Part shown: piece by piece, positions 31,728 to 42,991 of the stretch | Numbering within the stretch: position 1 is the first letter of the stretch | Layout of the letters: each line of letters opens with the position of its first letter | The notes under the pieces: generated by a model | What the model was told of the DNA's origin: nothing | What the model saw: only the letters and a program-made list of their open reading frames with translations | Databases searched by the model: none | Made by a program: the position numbers and the translations under genes | NCBI GenBank assembly: GCA_900491605.1 | Contig: UESW01003883.1 | Span: 1,299,689-1,363,688, forward strand | DNA: 64,000 bases | Origin: Calamus simplicifolius | Lineage: Eukaryota; Streptophyta; Magnoliopsida; Arecales; Arecaceae | Direction: 5' to 3'

Positions 31728-34045
31728 TCACGGTTCAGCTAGCACGGGCTCATCGTCGGAGGGGGCCGAATCCGAGAAGTGATCTGGTTTGACTTCCAGG
31801 GCTTGGGTAATGTTCAAGTCCCTGGCAATTTTCTCCTTCCCATGCTGGAACCCCTAAAGAAACACTGCCGTCTAGGCCTCTGCCAAGTCATCTGCAAAAC
31901 GCTCAGACGCTTTGTACTCTTCAATGATTCCGATGGTCCTGGCCACAATAGCGGCATCCACCTCAACGGCCCGGGCTCTTTCCTCCGTGGCGAGGGCTGC
32001 CGCTGCAGCCCTCTCGGCCTCTTGGGCGCGGCTAACCTCCTCCCCGGCTTGGTTTGCCTTCTCCTCCGCTGCCCGTGCCTTTTCCTCCACGGCCCTTGCT
32101 TTTTCCTCCGCTGCCGCTGCCTTTTCCTCCGTAGACCCTACTCTCTCCTCAGCCGCGGCCGCCCGACCTTCGATTTATTGGATGGCCAGGGTCAACTTAG
32201 AGATGTGCAGGTCTCTGGCCATCACGGCGTTTTCAACCTCCATCATTTGGTGAAGCGCCGCCCGTAGACGGTTGGCTTCGGCCTCCGCTCGGCTCTTGGC
32301 GGCCCTTATTTTACTGGCCTAAGCGCTTCTGGCCGATTCCAGCGCCTCCTCAGCCACCTCCGCATGGTGCTGGGCATCTTCGGCCTCCTTCTGTGCCTCG
32401 CGCAGAAGGGCCTTCCCACAGTGGATTACCTCCCTTGTGGCCCTTAGGGAGTGCGCAAACTGCATGAAAGTTTCAGGTTAACAAAAAGAAAAAAGAGAGG
32501 GAAATATAAAAACAAAGGGTGGAAAGACCGCTTACCCTGACAAGGGCTGTGTAGGATTCTCGGAAGAATGTACTCGCCTTTAGGTGGCTGAGCTCTTCCA
32601 GGACCTCGGGCATGAAAATTGGAGAAAGGACCCGCTCTGGTCTGGCCCTGCTCCGTTCGGCCGACTCAGCATTCTCCGGCTCGATGTGCGGGCTGCTCCT
32701 GGGCGTCCTCTCGGGGGGTGGGCTTGCTGCCCCTGATGGCCCCTCGCCCCAGCTCCTGACCGCCTCGGGTGGAGTCGGTTCACCAGGGGCAGGGAGCTCC
32801 TCCGCCACTGTCGGCTCCTCTGCAGCTGGCTCCTCTATTGGTACCCCCACGGTCGCCGCCATCTCTGGCGGGGTGTCGGCTGTGAGGTCAATTTCTGGAG
32901 CAGCCGGGGGGTCTTGTGGTGCCGGTGGTCGGGGAACCCGGGCTGTCGGGTGTTTTGGGGCTGGAGCTTGCTGGCCTTCACTCGGCCCCTCCCGGGCCCT
33001 CTTCTTGGAGATGGCCTTCAGGAGTCTCTGTGTCGATATCTTCATTGCTGCATGATATCGGTCAAGGTTAAAAAAAAAGGAAAAAAGAAGAAGCAGGCAA
33101 AATTTTGGCTAAGGGTGGAAATGGATTACCCCGATGGGAGATAAGACCCGCCGACTGGAGGTTATCTTCTGTCAGGAGTAGGGTGTACCGAGGGATCTCG
33201 GCAGCTAACAACTGACCCAACGCTTCCCGATCTCTAGGGTGGACGGTGGAGTTCGCGTTGCCTCGAAGGTCGGGGTCTCCCCACCGGGGCCTGACTTGGT
33301 CTACGCTGGCAAAAAAGAACCGGGATTTCCATCCCTTGATCGAGGAAGGAAGAAAAAGCTTGAGGACCTGATTGGGTCGGGGCTGGAACAGCCACCAACC
33401 CTTCTGGGACCGGAGGATATAAAAAGTCCGGAAAAGGGAGATTCGGGGGGTGATGCCAACACGATGACAGAGAATAACAAAGGCACTAATGACCCGATAG
33501 GAATTTGGGACCAGTTGGGAAGGAGTCAAGGAGTAGTACTCAAGAAGATTGATGAAGAAGGGAGGAAAAGGTGGACGGAGACCTGCCCTCAGGCAAATCT
33601 CATAAAGGGCCACTCGGCCGGGCCGGGAGGAGAAGACTCTATCGTCGGGAGTCGGCAGGAAAAGCTCAACATCCCGGGGAATCTGGTAACATGCCCGAAT
33701 TTTTGCCAAATCCAGGCCTGTTACCGTGGAGGCGGTCCCCTTCGGGGACCCCTCCACCCTCGAGGAGGTGTCGGCCTCAGACCGGCGGCTCCTCGAGGGA
33801 GCCCCACCGGAGACCCGTCGTTGGGCCAGAGGGATGTGGTCCTCTGAGTCAGTGGACCACTCAAGTGGAGGAGAAGGAGAGGCGCGGTGCCTCTCAGAGG
33901 GAGAACGGTTCTCCGAATCGTCCTCCGAGGTCCAGGATGGAGAACAAATGGATGAAAGAAGGGATGGAGGAGTCTGGAATGGACAAAAAACTGACCTGAA
34001 TGAAGGGAAGCTAAACGCAGGTTCTCGGGTTGCAGGGGAGACCAA
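31728..34045 (-). pseudogene. Antisense three-exon gene of element D (plant gypsy-type transposon protein, coiled-coil C-terminus)
   Basis: Three minus-strand blocks join in one frame across two short GT..AG introns. Exon 1 is 33130-34045, intron 33048-33129 (82 bp, GTAATC..ATGCAG), exon 2 32536-33047, intron 32460-32535 (76 bp, GTAAGC..ATGCAG), exon 3 31728-32459. The lengths 916+512+732 sum to 720 codons. Exon 1 holds a domain I recognise as the putative gypsy-type transposon family (Pfam Transposase_28-like): LFLPTPDDRVFSSRPGRVAL, INLLEYYSLTPSQLVPNSYR, SQKGWWLFQPRP. Exon 2 is a Pro/Glu-rich linker with ARPERVLSPIFMPEVLEEL. Exon 3 is a long Ala/Glu coiled coil (EEKAAAAEEKARAVEEKARA). Exon 3 has stops at 32319, 32175, 31872 and 31854. 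No in-frame ATG precedes the exon 1 domain before a stop at 34097, so the true start is lost or in another exon. Antisense ORFs between integrase and the 3' LTR are known in Tat relatives; their role is unknown. Confidence 0.72.
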
Positions 34046-34456
34046 AACCCAGAGGCTCAGAGGAAGACGATGATGGCAGCAGTGGTGTGGCCAGATTTAA
34101 CCCCCCATTCGAGTTTTATTGGGTTTTCAAATTGTCCCGCCTCGTCTCATCAGCCACATGGACCCCCACCATAGGCTGGTTCGCCTCGATGGTTGCCCAG
34201 CGCATGATATGATACGTTTTCGGCCAATGATGGGACTCCGCTGACGTCGCCGCTATGAGAGGTAATGATGATGTAGCTTTCCACGCGGACTTCGAAGAGT
34301 TAACCTCGCCTCGAGGTCGATCGTGGCGGGCTCAGAGTACGGAAGCGGCCGCCTTTTCACATTCCCCATGCCGTCCACATAGAGATGTGGACAGGGATCA
34401 GCCACGTGGGAGGTAGCAACCCTTTCGCCTTGCCAGTGGGGCCCGCTTCGCCTCGG

Positions 34457-34471
34457 GGATGAGGGGGCATC
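34457..34471 (+). other. Polypurine tract of element D
   Basis: GGGATGAGGGGGCATC directly before the 3' LTR. H (GGGGCGAGGGGGCATC) and the minus-strand fragment share it. Confidence 0.7.
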
Positions 34472-36264
34472 TGATGTAGCTGATCTAGCGCCGTTAGAAT
34501 AAATGGTAACAGCAGCTAACGGAGGTCACAATATCTCAACCCTGAGACCCCCCTCTGGTCTCGGGGTGCACAAGCACAATCTCACCCCCAAGACCCCCTC
34601 TGGTCTCGGGGTGAGGTCATCATATCTCGACCCCGAGACCCCCCACCGGTCTCGGGGTGCACCAACATCATCTCACCCCCGAGACCCCTTCCGGTTTCGG
34701 GGTGAGATCGCCATATCTCGACCCCGAGACCCCTCTCTGGTCTCGGGGCGCACAAGCACCATCTCACCCCTAAGACCCCCTCTAATCTCGGGGTGAGGTC
34801 ACCATATCTCGATCCCGAGACCCCCCACCGTCTCGGGGTGCATCAGCATCATCTCACCCCCGAGACCCCCTCCGATCTCGGGGTGAGATCACCATATCTC
34901 AACTCCGAGACCCCCCTCTGGTCTCGGGGTGCACAAGCACCATCTCACCCCGAGACCCCCTCTGATCTCGGGGTAAGGTCACCATATCTCGACCCTGAGA
35001 CCCCTCACCGGTCTTGGGGTGCACCAGCATCATCTCACCCCCGAGACCCCCTTGGTTTCGGGGTGAGATCGCTATATCTCGACCCCGAGACCCCCCTCCG
35101 GTCTCGGGGTGCACAAGCACCATCTCACCCCCAAGACCCCCTCTGGTCTCGGGGTGAGGTCACCATATCTCGACCCCGAGACCCCCCACCAGTCTCGGGG
35201 TGCACCAGCATCATCTCACCCCCGAGACCCCCTCCGATTTCGGGGTGAGATCGCCATATCTCGATCCCGAGACCCCCCTCCAGTCTCGGGGTGCACAAGC
35301 ACCATCTCACCCCCGAGACCCCCTCTGGTCTCGGGGTGAGATCACCATATCTTGACCCCGAGAATCCCCACCGGTCTCGGGGTGCACCAGCATCATCTCA
35401 CCCCTGAGACCCCCTCCGGTCTCGGGGTGAGATCACCATATCTCGACCCCGAGACCCCCCTCCGGTCTCGGGGTGCACAAGCACCATCTCACCCACGAGA
35501 CCCCCTCCGGTCTTGGGGTGAGGTCACCACATCTCAACCTCGAGACCCCCCTCCGGTCTCGGGGTGCAGAAGCATCCTCTCACCCCCGAGACCCCTTCCA
35601 GTCTCGGGGTGAGTTCACTACATCTCAACCTTGAGACTCCCTCCGGTCTCGGGGTGCGCAGGCATCATCAACGTTCAGTATGTGGACCAGCCTTCGAACC
35701 AAATGATAACTTCAGGCCACCTGGCGTGCTACGTGACTCGCCGTGCACCCGTGGCTGCTTGCGGCTATGCCTCATAACGGCATATGGACCATTGCATGTG
35801 TCACTGTGCATGATTGTGCCCCGTTACGGAGTACTATTCACTACCACTTGCAACTGTGCGCAGTCATGTCAAGCAACGGCGTGCACCAAATGCAACCGCA
35901 GCTGCTAGACACATGTAAAGCCATATTGACAGGTAACACGGGATGCCTCCGGCGCGCACAGTTATGGTACGATAGCAATCTTCTGGAACAGAAAGATGGG
36001 ACATTCGAGCAGGTATAAAAGCACGCGCCCGCGCTGTAAGTGGGGGCTCTCTCGAACTCTGGTTTTCTAGTTTTTCCTCCTAGCAAAAACCCTAACTGTT
36101 TCAGCTCCCTTCTGCTGAGCAGTTCTTGTCTGATCCCAAGTAACTAACTTGAGCGTCGGAGGTCCCCACCGGAGCATCCGGTCTCCGGGGACTTTTCTTG
36201 CAGTGGTCGAAGAGAAGGATGTCCGTCTTTCCTGATGCTTGAAGAAGGTGACTTGGCGTCATCA
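34472..36264 (+). repeat. Element D 3' LTR (1793 bp)
   Basis: Starts TGATGTAGCTGATC and ends ..GTGACTTGGCGTCATCA. Same architecture as the 5' LTR, with scattered substitutions and small differences in the array, which allows an age estimate. TATA box at 36014-36021. Confidence 0.92.
34540..35665 (+). repeat. Hairpin array in D 3' LTR
   Basis: Same ~46-bp CCCCGAGACC..GGTCTCGGGG units and spacer cycle as 23745-24870, about 24 units. Confidence 0.9.
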
Positions 36265-36898
36265 AATCTATTTAATGAAATGTTTAGAACATAATATTTT
36301 TAAAAATAGAAAAAACTATAATACTAAAAAATAAAGAATCAAAATAAATTTTGACTGAAATGTGAGGATCAAAAGTTTATTTGAACTTTTTTTTTTGGTT
36401 GGGTGATCCTTCCAGTACGTTCAGTTGTGACCACAAGAAAGCGTCGTCTCCGCATCGAGTCCACGCTTCAATCACCTGCATTCAATCACTTGCATAAAAT
36501 CGTCATGCAGTCGAAAATCCACATGAAATGAAAAAAAAAATGCTGTCTTTTCAAGAAAAGGAAAAAAAAGGTGGACCTTAGTGCGACCACGTGCATAAAA
36601 TTTTTATACGGACGTATAATCAGCGGGAAAAATTAGTCGCGTCCCAAAAATTCGCTGGCGCGTGCGCATTTATGACAGGAATGCTTTCGTCGTCTCCAAG
36701 GGATTTCAGTAAAAATATATAACAGGAAAAATTTTGGGTAATTAATGAAGAATACTAAATGTTTCCTGAAGAACAACTACTCTATATCCCAAGATAAAGA
36801 ACAAGATCGATCGATATCTCATTACGCAGTCGGATGACCAAAGAAAAGAAACAAACTCCGATCCATGCGATGGAACAACAGACAACAAACAACAGTAT
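36265..36898. other. AT-rich flank of element D, no gene seen
   Basis: Right target flank AATCT, then A/T-rich sequence with T and A homopolymers. No supported ORF. The last ~40 bp (CAACAGACAACAAACAAC) resemble the flank of the 15.2-kb gene just before the homologous region begins. Confidence 0.6.
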
Positions 36899-37195
36899 CT
36901 AATTACCTTCTGAACCTCTACCTCGTAATTAAGCTTGTCATTCAAACACAAACTCCACCTCCTTGGCCATCACCACTTCCAATATCCCACTTCATTTTCT
37001 CGTCCGCCATGGGTAGGATTTCTAGCGGAGTGCTCGTGCTCGCGGCCGATGCAGAGGGTGCGGTCGATGAGCCGGCGGAGTCGGCGATGGTGCTGGTTCC
37101 GACTGAGGTGTCAGAAATGTGTTGTGCTTGATGGGTTTCCTGAATGGATAGGGGCGGGGCCGGGGAGGGTGATGGCGATTGCTAAGGCCGAGGAT
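36899..37195 (-). pseudogene. Decayed paralogue of the 15.2-kb host gene
   Basis: Minus strand homologous to both ends of the 15229-15960 ORF: SIQETHQ, then the Ser/Thr run with STAPSASAASTST, joined directly to a GSGDGQGGG-type tail. The central helical domain (about 105 codons) and the N-terminus are missing. Homology continues past the gene's stop as GGGVCV and through the 3' flank to TCTAATTACC (36899). This shows a common ancestral duplication. No functional product is expected. Confidence 0.75.
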
Positions 37196-37258
37196 GAAGG
37201 TGGATTAATGCGTACCGATAGTATTAGTAGAATTAATAGTTAGTCAAGGGAGCAGAAA

Positions 37259-37642
37259 TGATAGATTTCAAGGCTGATTTGGTGCTCAGAAATGACAGAT
37301 TCCAAGGCTGATTTGATATGCAAAAATGACAGATTTCATGATTAATTTGGCGAGCCAAAGGACCAGTTAAGCGGAAGTTTTGAATTTAAATTTTGAAATT
37401 CAAATTGGATAACTAAGGGCGCATCAAGGAGAAAATTGTTTAGACAGAAAATCAGCATCATTGCCATAAGTGTAGAGTATATTGTATATATGCATAGAAT
37501 TGATAGACATTTATTCTTACCTTACATAATCATGTGTATCTTATGTAATGGCTGATTTTTAGCCTTGTAATTAGTCCGACAACTTTATATAAAGTGAGCA
37601 ACCCTCACAAGAAAGGATAGAGAACAAAACCTAAATTTGACA
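37259..37642 (+). repeat. Element F 5' LTR (start uncertain)
   Basis: The right end ..AATTTGACA is fixed by the adjoining primer site. The left end at TGATAGATTTC is a guess, since the 3' LTR is gone. It holds three partial repeats of AAATGACAGATTTCAAGGC (37255-37340) and a TATATAAAG box at 37586-37594. Confidence 0.55.
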
Positions 37643-37655
37643 TGGTATCAGAGCC
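37643..37655 (+). other. Primer-binding site of element F
   Basis: TGGTATCAGAGCC directly next to the LTR end, the initiator-Met tRNA type common in copia. Confidence 0.9.
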
Positions 37656-37791
37656 ACAAATTATTTTCGTGGTTTTCTCTTGGCTTGTTTGAATTCTTGA
37701 TTTCTTGAGGGTTTCTTGGTGACCACAAATTATTTTCGTGGTTTTCTCTTGGCTTGTTTGAATTCTTGATTTCTTGAGGGTTTCTTGGTGA
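37654..37791 (+). repeat. 69-bp tandem duplication in the F leader
   Basis: CCACAAATTATTTTCGTGG.. to ..GTTTCTTGGTGA occurs twice with no visible differences (37654-37722 and 37723-37791), so the duplication is recent relative to the decay of the element. Confidence 0.9.
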
Positions 37792-37888
37792 CTGTCGGAT
37801 CTTGTTTTTTTTCTGTTGCTTGGTAGCTGTCGATAGATTCTGAAGAGTAACTGTTGTGATTTATCTGCTCTGTCAATTTTTTTTAATT

Positions 37889-38700
37889 ATGTCTGGAGAA
37901 AATTCTATTATTCGCCTTAATGGCAAGAACTACACCAGTTGGGAATTCCAGTTCAGGATGTTTGTGAAAGGGAAGGAGTTATGGGGTCATTTGGATGGGT
38001 CTTCTAAGGCTCCAACTGATTCCAAGGAGCTTAGTTTATGGGAAAACAAGGATGCTAAAATTGCTTCCTGGCTACTCAGCTCTGTTGAACCTCATATGGT
38101 CAATAATCTTCGTAGGTTCACTACTGTTAAGGAAATGTGTGATTACCTTCGGCAAATTTATTATCAAAATAATTCTGCCTGAAAGTTTTAATTGGAGTTA
38201 GACATTGGAAACTATCGCCAGGGGAATCTTTCTATTGAGCAATTTTATTCTGGTTTTATTAATTTATGGAGTGATTATTCTGGATTGGTGCATTCTCAGG
38301 TTCCCAAAGAAGCTTTGGCAACACTACAAGCGGTTCATTTTGAGAGCCAGCGGGATCAATTCTTGATGAAGCTCAGACCCGAGTTTGAAAGTGCACGAGC
38401 TGGGTTAATCAATCGCACACATGTCCCCTCTTTGGAGGATTGCTTGGGTGAACTCTTGCGTGAAGAACAGTGTCTTGCCTCACAGCTTGGCCTTGATCAA
38501 AACACTGGTGGTTCTGAGATGGTTAATATGGCATACGCTGCTCAAGGCAAAGGACGATCTAGATCTCCACCATAATGTTATAGTTGCAAGAAAATTGGGC
38601 ATATTGCAAAATATTGCAGCAAGAAATTCTGCAATTATTGCAAGAAGGAGGGTCATATCCTTAAGGATTGTCGTATACGCTCTCAGAATAAATCTGCTCC
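37889..38700 (+). pseudogene. Element F gag
   Basis: MSGENSIIRLNGKNYTSWEF at 37889, the UBN2-type copia capsid (VKGKELWGHLDG, KIASWLLSSVEPHM). Stops lie at 38179 and 38188 where Trp and Gln are expected, and capsid continues in 38192-38575. A stop falls just before the paired knuckles CYSCKKIGHIAKYC and CNYCKKEGHILKDC (about 38579-38675). Non-functional. Confidence 0.85.
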
Positions 38701-38731
38701 TATTTTTCATACTGCTGTTCAATCTGCTTCT

Positions 38732-39120
38732 GTGCCTATGTCTTCCACTCTGCCCACAGTTCCAAGTTCTTCTTCCAACATTATGCCCGAGCAGGTTCAA
38801 CAGATGATTATTTCTGCCCTTTCTGCTCTTGGTCTCCAAGGCAAGAAACATCTCCTTTCTTCTCCTTGGTTAATTGACTCTGCAGCTTCCAATCACATGA
38901 CTGAAAGTTTGGCAGCTTTACAAGATGTTCGTAAGTATGATGGTCAGCAACATATTCAGATTGCAGATGGCAGTACTCTTCCCATTACTGCAGTTAAAAT
39001 CTGGGGTCTTTCTTTACTGATGTTTTTGTGTCTCCTAACTTATCTGCCAATCTCATTTCTGTTGGACAATTAGTAGAAGATAATTGTTCTATTCATTTTG
39101 ATCGTTCTGGTTGTCGTGTG
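38732..39120 (+). pseudogene. Element F protease
   Basis: LLSSPWLIDSAASNHMTESL has D-S-A where D-S-G is common; copia elements with DSAAS are frequent, so this may be native. An indel near 39000 shifts the frame before SPNLSANLISVGQL. Confidence 0.8.
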
Positions 39121-40180
39121 CAGGATCAAGCGTCGGGGCAAGAGATAGCAAAAGGGCCTAAAGTGGGACGTCTTTTTCCTCTTCAGTCGTTTTCCGTTCC
39201 TCGTTCTAATTTTGTTGGTTGTTCTGCTATTGCTAATAATAATAGCCATCTTTGGCATAAGAAATTGGGTCATCCCAACTCTGTAATTTTGACACATCTT
39301 ATGAAACATGGTTATTTGAGTAATACAAATGAGTTTTCTTCCTTGCCTTTTGATTGTGCTCCTTGTAAACTAGGAAAAAGAAAATCTTTACCTTTTCCTT
39401 TGCAAGGTAGTTGTGCTTTTACATGCTTTGATATTATTCATTCTGATGTTTGGGGTATGAGTCCTGTTCTTTCTCATGCTTAATACCGATATTTTGTGAC
39501 ATTTATTGATGATTACAGTCGTTTCACGTGAGTCTATTTTCTTCGTTCTAAAGCTGATGTGCTTTCAACCTTCAAAACTTTTGTTGCCTATGTAGAAACT
39601 CAATTTTCTACCTGTATTAAGATCTTCCATTCAGATTCTGGGGGAGAATACATGTCTCATGATTTTTAATCTTTTTTCCAACAGAAGGGTATTCTTTCTC
39701 AACGTTCGTGTCCTTACACCCCTCAACAAAATGGCATCGCCGAGCGTAAGAATAGACATCTTTTAGATGTTGTTCGTACATTGATGCTTGAATCTTCTGT
39801 ACCGTCTAGATTTTGGGTAGAAGCATTATCTACAGCGGTATATTTGATTAATCGTCTACCTTCTCCTACCTTGCATCTTGATTCTCCATATTCTCATTTG
39901 TTTGGTGTTTCTCCTAATTATAATTATTTGCATGTATTTAGTTACATTTGTTTTGTTCATTTACCTCCCATTGAACGTCACAAGCTTTCTGCCCAATCTG
40001 TTCAGTGTGCTTTTCTTGGTTATAGTAACTCTCATAAAGGATTTGTGTGTTATGATGCGGATGCTAACAAGCTTCGTATTTCTCGCAATGTGATTTTCTT
40101 TGAAAATCAATATTTCTTTCCATCTCGTACTAATCTTGTTTCTCCCTCTATTTCACTTCCTGCATTTGATGATGTATCTC
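39120..40180 (+). pseudogene. Element F integrase
   Basis: Finger LWHKKLGHPNSVILTHL to CAPCKLGKRKS. Core FDIIHSDVWGMSP, then FHSDSGGEYMSHDF and CPYTPQQNGIAERKN. Stops lie at 39481, about 39530 (Trp to TGA) and about 39668. From 39781 an open stretch (MLESSVPSRFWVEALSTA to FLGYSNSHKGFVCYD) covers the C-terminal part. Confidence 0.85.
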
Positions 40181-40358
40181 ATATCCTTCTAAGCCCGATA
40201 TCGTGTATCAGCGACGTCGCCCACTACCTCTTCCTTCCTCTGAACCGCCACCTGATCCTGTCTTGCATGAGCCACGATGATCTACTAGGATTTTCCGGCC
40301 CCCAGATTGGTATGGTTTTTCTTCTTCGGCTCTTCAGGCTACTCTTGATACTACTTTT

Positions 40359-41210
40359 GTGCATAAGTCTTATTCTCAGGCTTCTACTCAAGAGTGCTGG
40401 TGCCAAGCTATGCAGGATGAAATTCAGGCTCTTCAGGACAATCACACTTGGGACATCGTCCCTTGTCCTGCTGGAGTTAAACTTATTGGGTGTAAATGGG
40501 TCTACACCATCAAGCTACGTGCTGATGGATCTATTGAAAGATATAAAGCTCGTCTAGTAGCACTCGAGAATAGACAGGAGTATGGGCTTGATTATGAGGA
40601 AACATTTGCTCCCATTGCCAAAATGATTACTATCCGCACTATCATGGCCATTGCTATTTCGAAAGGATGGTCGCTTCACCAGATGGATGTGAAGAATGCA
40701 TTTCTACATGGTGATCTGAAGGAAGAAATATTTATGTCTCCTCCTCCTAGCTTGTTTCCTTCCTCTTCTGTTGAGGTTTGTCGCTTAAAGTGATCTCTGT
40801 ATGGTTTGAAGCAGGCACCGCGGGCATGGTTTGAGAAGTTTCGTACTACTCTACTGGATTTCACTTTTTCTCAGAGTTAGTATGACTCCTCTCTATTCTT
40901 TCGCAAGACTAGCCTTGGGATTGTTATACTTCTTGTGTATGTCGATGATATTGCGATTACTGGATCTGATCTCCAGTTAATTAAGCAACTCCAACAGCAT
41001 CTCAAATCTTCATTTCATATGTAAAATCTTGGTCCACTGAGGTATTTTCTTGGACTGGAGGTTCACCATTGCCCAAATGGCATGCTCTTACATCAGCATA
41101 AGTACACCCAAGAACTTCTTTCTTTAGCAGGCCTTGAAGACGCAAATTCGGTTCTTACACCTATGGAGGTCAATTTAAAATTACGTCAGGCGGATGGTGA
41201 TCCCTACCTT
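40359..41210 (+). pseudogene. Element F reverse transcriptase, 3' truncated
   Basis: WCQAMQDEIQALQDNHTWDI, KWVYTIKLRADGSIERYKAR, SLHQMDVKNAFLHGDLKEEI, a TGA at about 40791, SLYGLKQAPRAWFEKF, a TAG at about 40880, and LLVYVDDIAITGSDLQ (active site intact). PLRYFLGLEVHHCPNGM follows. Coding ends in the fusion at 41205-41215. Confidence 0.88.
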
Positions 41211-42809
41211 GGTTGGAGACCTCCACCGGCGCCGGGCGTGCGTCGGTGGAGGTCCGGCCGGCCATGGTGGCGCCGTGCCGGCGTGATCCATAGCCACGGA
41301 AACGTGAGAAGAAAGAGAATGATAAGAGAGAAATGAGAGGAGAGGAGAGAGGAGGGAAGGTCGGCTATGGCAATGGCCGGCTTTGGTCCAGCCAATGGTG
41401 GCCGGACCGACGCCAATTTGGCCGGAATTGGTGCCGGCACCGTGAAGACACCGCGAAGAAGAAAGAAAGCATTAAAATAAATTGAAGAGAGAGAGGGGGG
41501 GAGGCTGGCCGCGGCGGCGGCCGGCCACGGTCCGGCCAACGCGGCCGGACCGCTCCAATTTGGCCGGCGGCGGCCCTGGCCGCCGGCACGCATCCGGCTC
41601 CTCTGTTTCTTTTGAAACAGAGGAGCTGGGTTAAAAAATAATTAATGGGCCGCTGGGCCGTTGGATGTTTGGGCCTTGTTGGGCCGTTTCTGAGCCCAGT
41701 TTGAGCAGCGTTTTGGGCCTTGTATCGGGCCGAGAATGATAAATAAAATATGGCCCGAATCAGGATTTATTCTAGTTTCTGGGAATAATTTTATTTCCCT
41801 ATTTGGGTGTATACATTGAGAGATATTCAAGCCCAAAGTTGGGCCCGTGAAGTGGTTTGGGTAGAGTTTAGAATTATTTTATAATTCAGATTTTAGAATT
41901 TAATAATGAAAATGATTATGTAGGTGCCCAGGAGTCCAATTAGCTGGGTTATCAAGTGAAATTCGTGTACTGTGGTAAGTAAGTCAAGTATTATATTTTA
42001 TTAATTATTGAATTTGTGAAATTACAGTTAAATGTAATTATATTAATTTGGCAAAATCATGTTATTACTATGATAATATGTAATCATGATAATGACAGTA
42101 AAACTTTGTGTCGCCTCGGTTCTGATTCCACATGACAGATTATCACATGACAGATGACAGATGACAGACACTGGTACCAGGACCCTTCCTCAGGGAAAGA
42201 GGGCTACACATGATGTGTACATGACAGATGACAGATGACACACTGGTACCAGACCCTTCCTTAGGGATGTTTAAGAGGGCTACACATGATGTGTACATGA
42301 CAGATGACAGATGACAGACACTGGTACCAGGACCCTTCCTCTTAGGGGATGTTTAAGAGGGCTACACATGATGTGTATTGTAGGGCCGTGGGACACATAA
42401 AGAAAAATAATGACAGTATAAACAATGTAATTGTTATTGAATTAAGCTAATTGATCTGATGACATGAACCTAATGATAGCCTGATAAATGAAATTTTGAA
42501 ATTATATTAGGCTTACTTATTGAGTGTGAGCTCATAAAATTCTCATAATGTTTTTCAGAGCCTCAGGAATGAAGATGGATAATTGAGATAGAAGGAGTTT
42601 TCTATTAAGAAGACTTAGTTTTATCATTTTGATTTAGTTCAGATTTATTGTAGGGCAGATAGCCCAAGACTGATAATTCTGGTTTGTAACAAATCATGGA
42701 TATGGAATTTGCTTTATATTGATTTATGTGATAAGTTCAAGACGCCTTGCATGCTCGGCATGCGGCGGGTTGTCACCCTAGCTCCAATTTTTGGGTCTGG
42801 GGCGTGACA
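41208..42809 (+). repeat. Element B 5' LTR, truncated (1.6 kb)
   Basis: Aligns with 47090-48771 of the 3' LTR, starting in CCTTGG(T)TGGAGACCTCC. It lacks the TATA box and U3 repeats, so it probably cannot drive the element. It ends ..GGGCGTGACA. Confidence 0.92.
42137..42380 (+). repeat. Three copies of an ~83-bp repeat in B 5' LTR
   Basis: Unit CATGACAGATGACAGATGAC + AGACACTGGTACCAGGACCC + TTCCTCTTAGGGGATGTTTA + AGAGGGCTACACATGATGTG. The copies have indels. The 3' LTR has three fuller copies at 48090-48345. Confidence 0.85.
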
Positions 42810-42816
42810 GCTTTAG

Positions 42817-42828
42817 TGGTATCAGAGC
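42817..42828 (+). other. Primer-binding site of element B
   Basis: TGGTATCAGAGC after the spacer GCTTTAG, identical to element A. Confidence 0.92.
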
Positions 42829-42991
42829 GAGGTTATGATTAGGGACATATACATGATGACACTTTAGGCAAAACACTAGAGTGACATAGAGACAAATTAT
42901 AAATTTAAAGGAATCTCAGAAATTATGCTTTGAAAGCCTAACAATAATGTTACAGTGATATTAATTACAATTAATTTATCAGGAGATAAGA

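Larger units (their letters stand above)
23678..36264 (+). mobile_element. Element D: complete Tat-lineage Ty3/gypsy retrotransposon, 12.6 kb
   Basis: Both LTRs (1800 and 1793 bp), primer site, gag, protease, RT, RNase H, a second archaeal-type RNase H, integrase, a 47-bp tandem array, an antisense gene, polypurine tract and 3' LTR are present. The second RNase H domain before integrase defines the Tat clade (established knowledge). Flanks AATCG and AATCT suggest a 5-bp target duplication with one change. Coding is kept largely in two frames (gag-PR-start of RT in one, the rest in another), with scattered nonsense codons and one frameshift near 28140. Confidence 0.93.
37259..41210 (+). mobile_element. 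Element F: Ty1/copia, truncated at its 3' end
   Basis: LTR, primer site, gag with two zinc knuckles, protease, integrase and RT, all plus strand. It stops abruptly after EVNLKLRQADGDPYL, where the sequence changes to the inside of chromovirus B's LTR. RNase H and the 3' LTR are missing. Stops and frameshifts occur throughout. Confidence 0.88.

Noticed and set aside
32612..33055. Plus-strand ORF of 147 codons (Ser/Gly/Ala-rich)
   Set aside because: It is the shadow of exon 2 of the antisense gene, whose minus-strand frame shows the coding signal and splice sites.
23678..36264. Endogenous pararetrovirus or viral insertion
   Set aside because: All RT-bearing segments have LTRs, tRNA primer sites, integrase or poly-A tails of retrotransposons. 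No movement protein or virus coat protein was seen.
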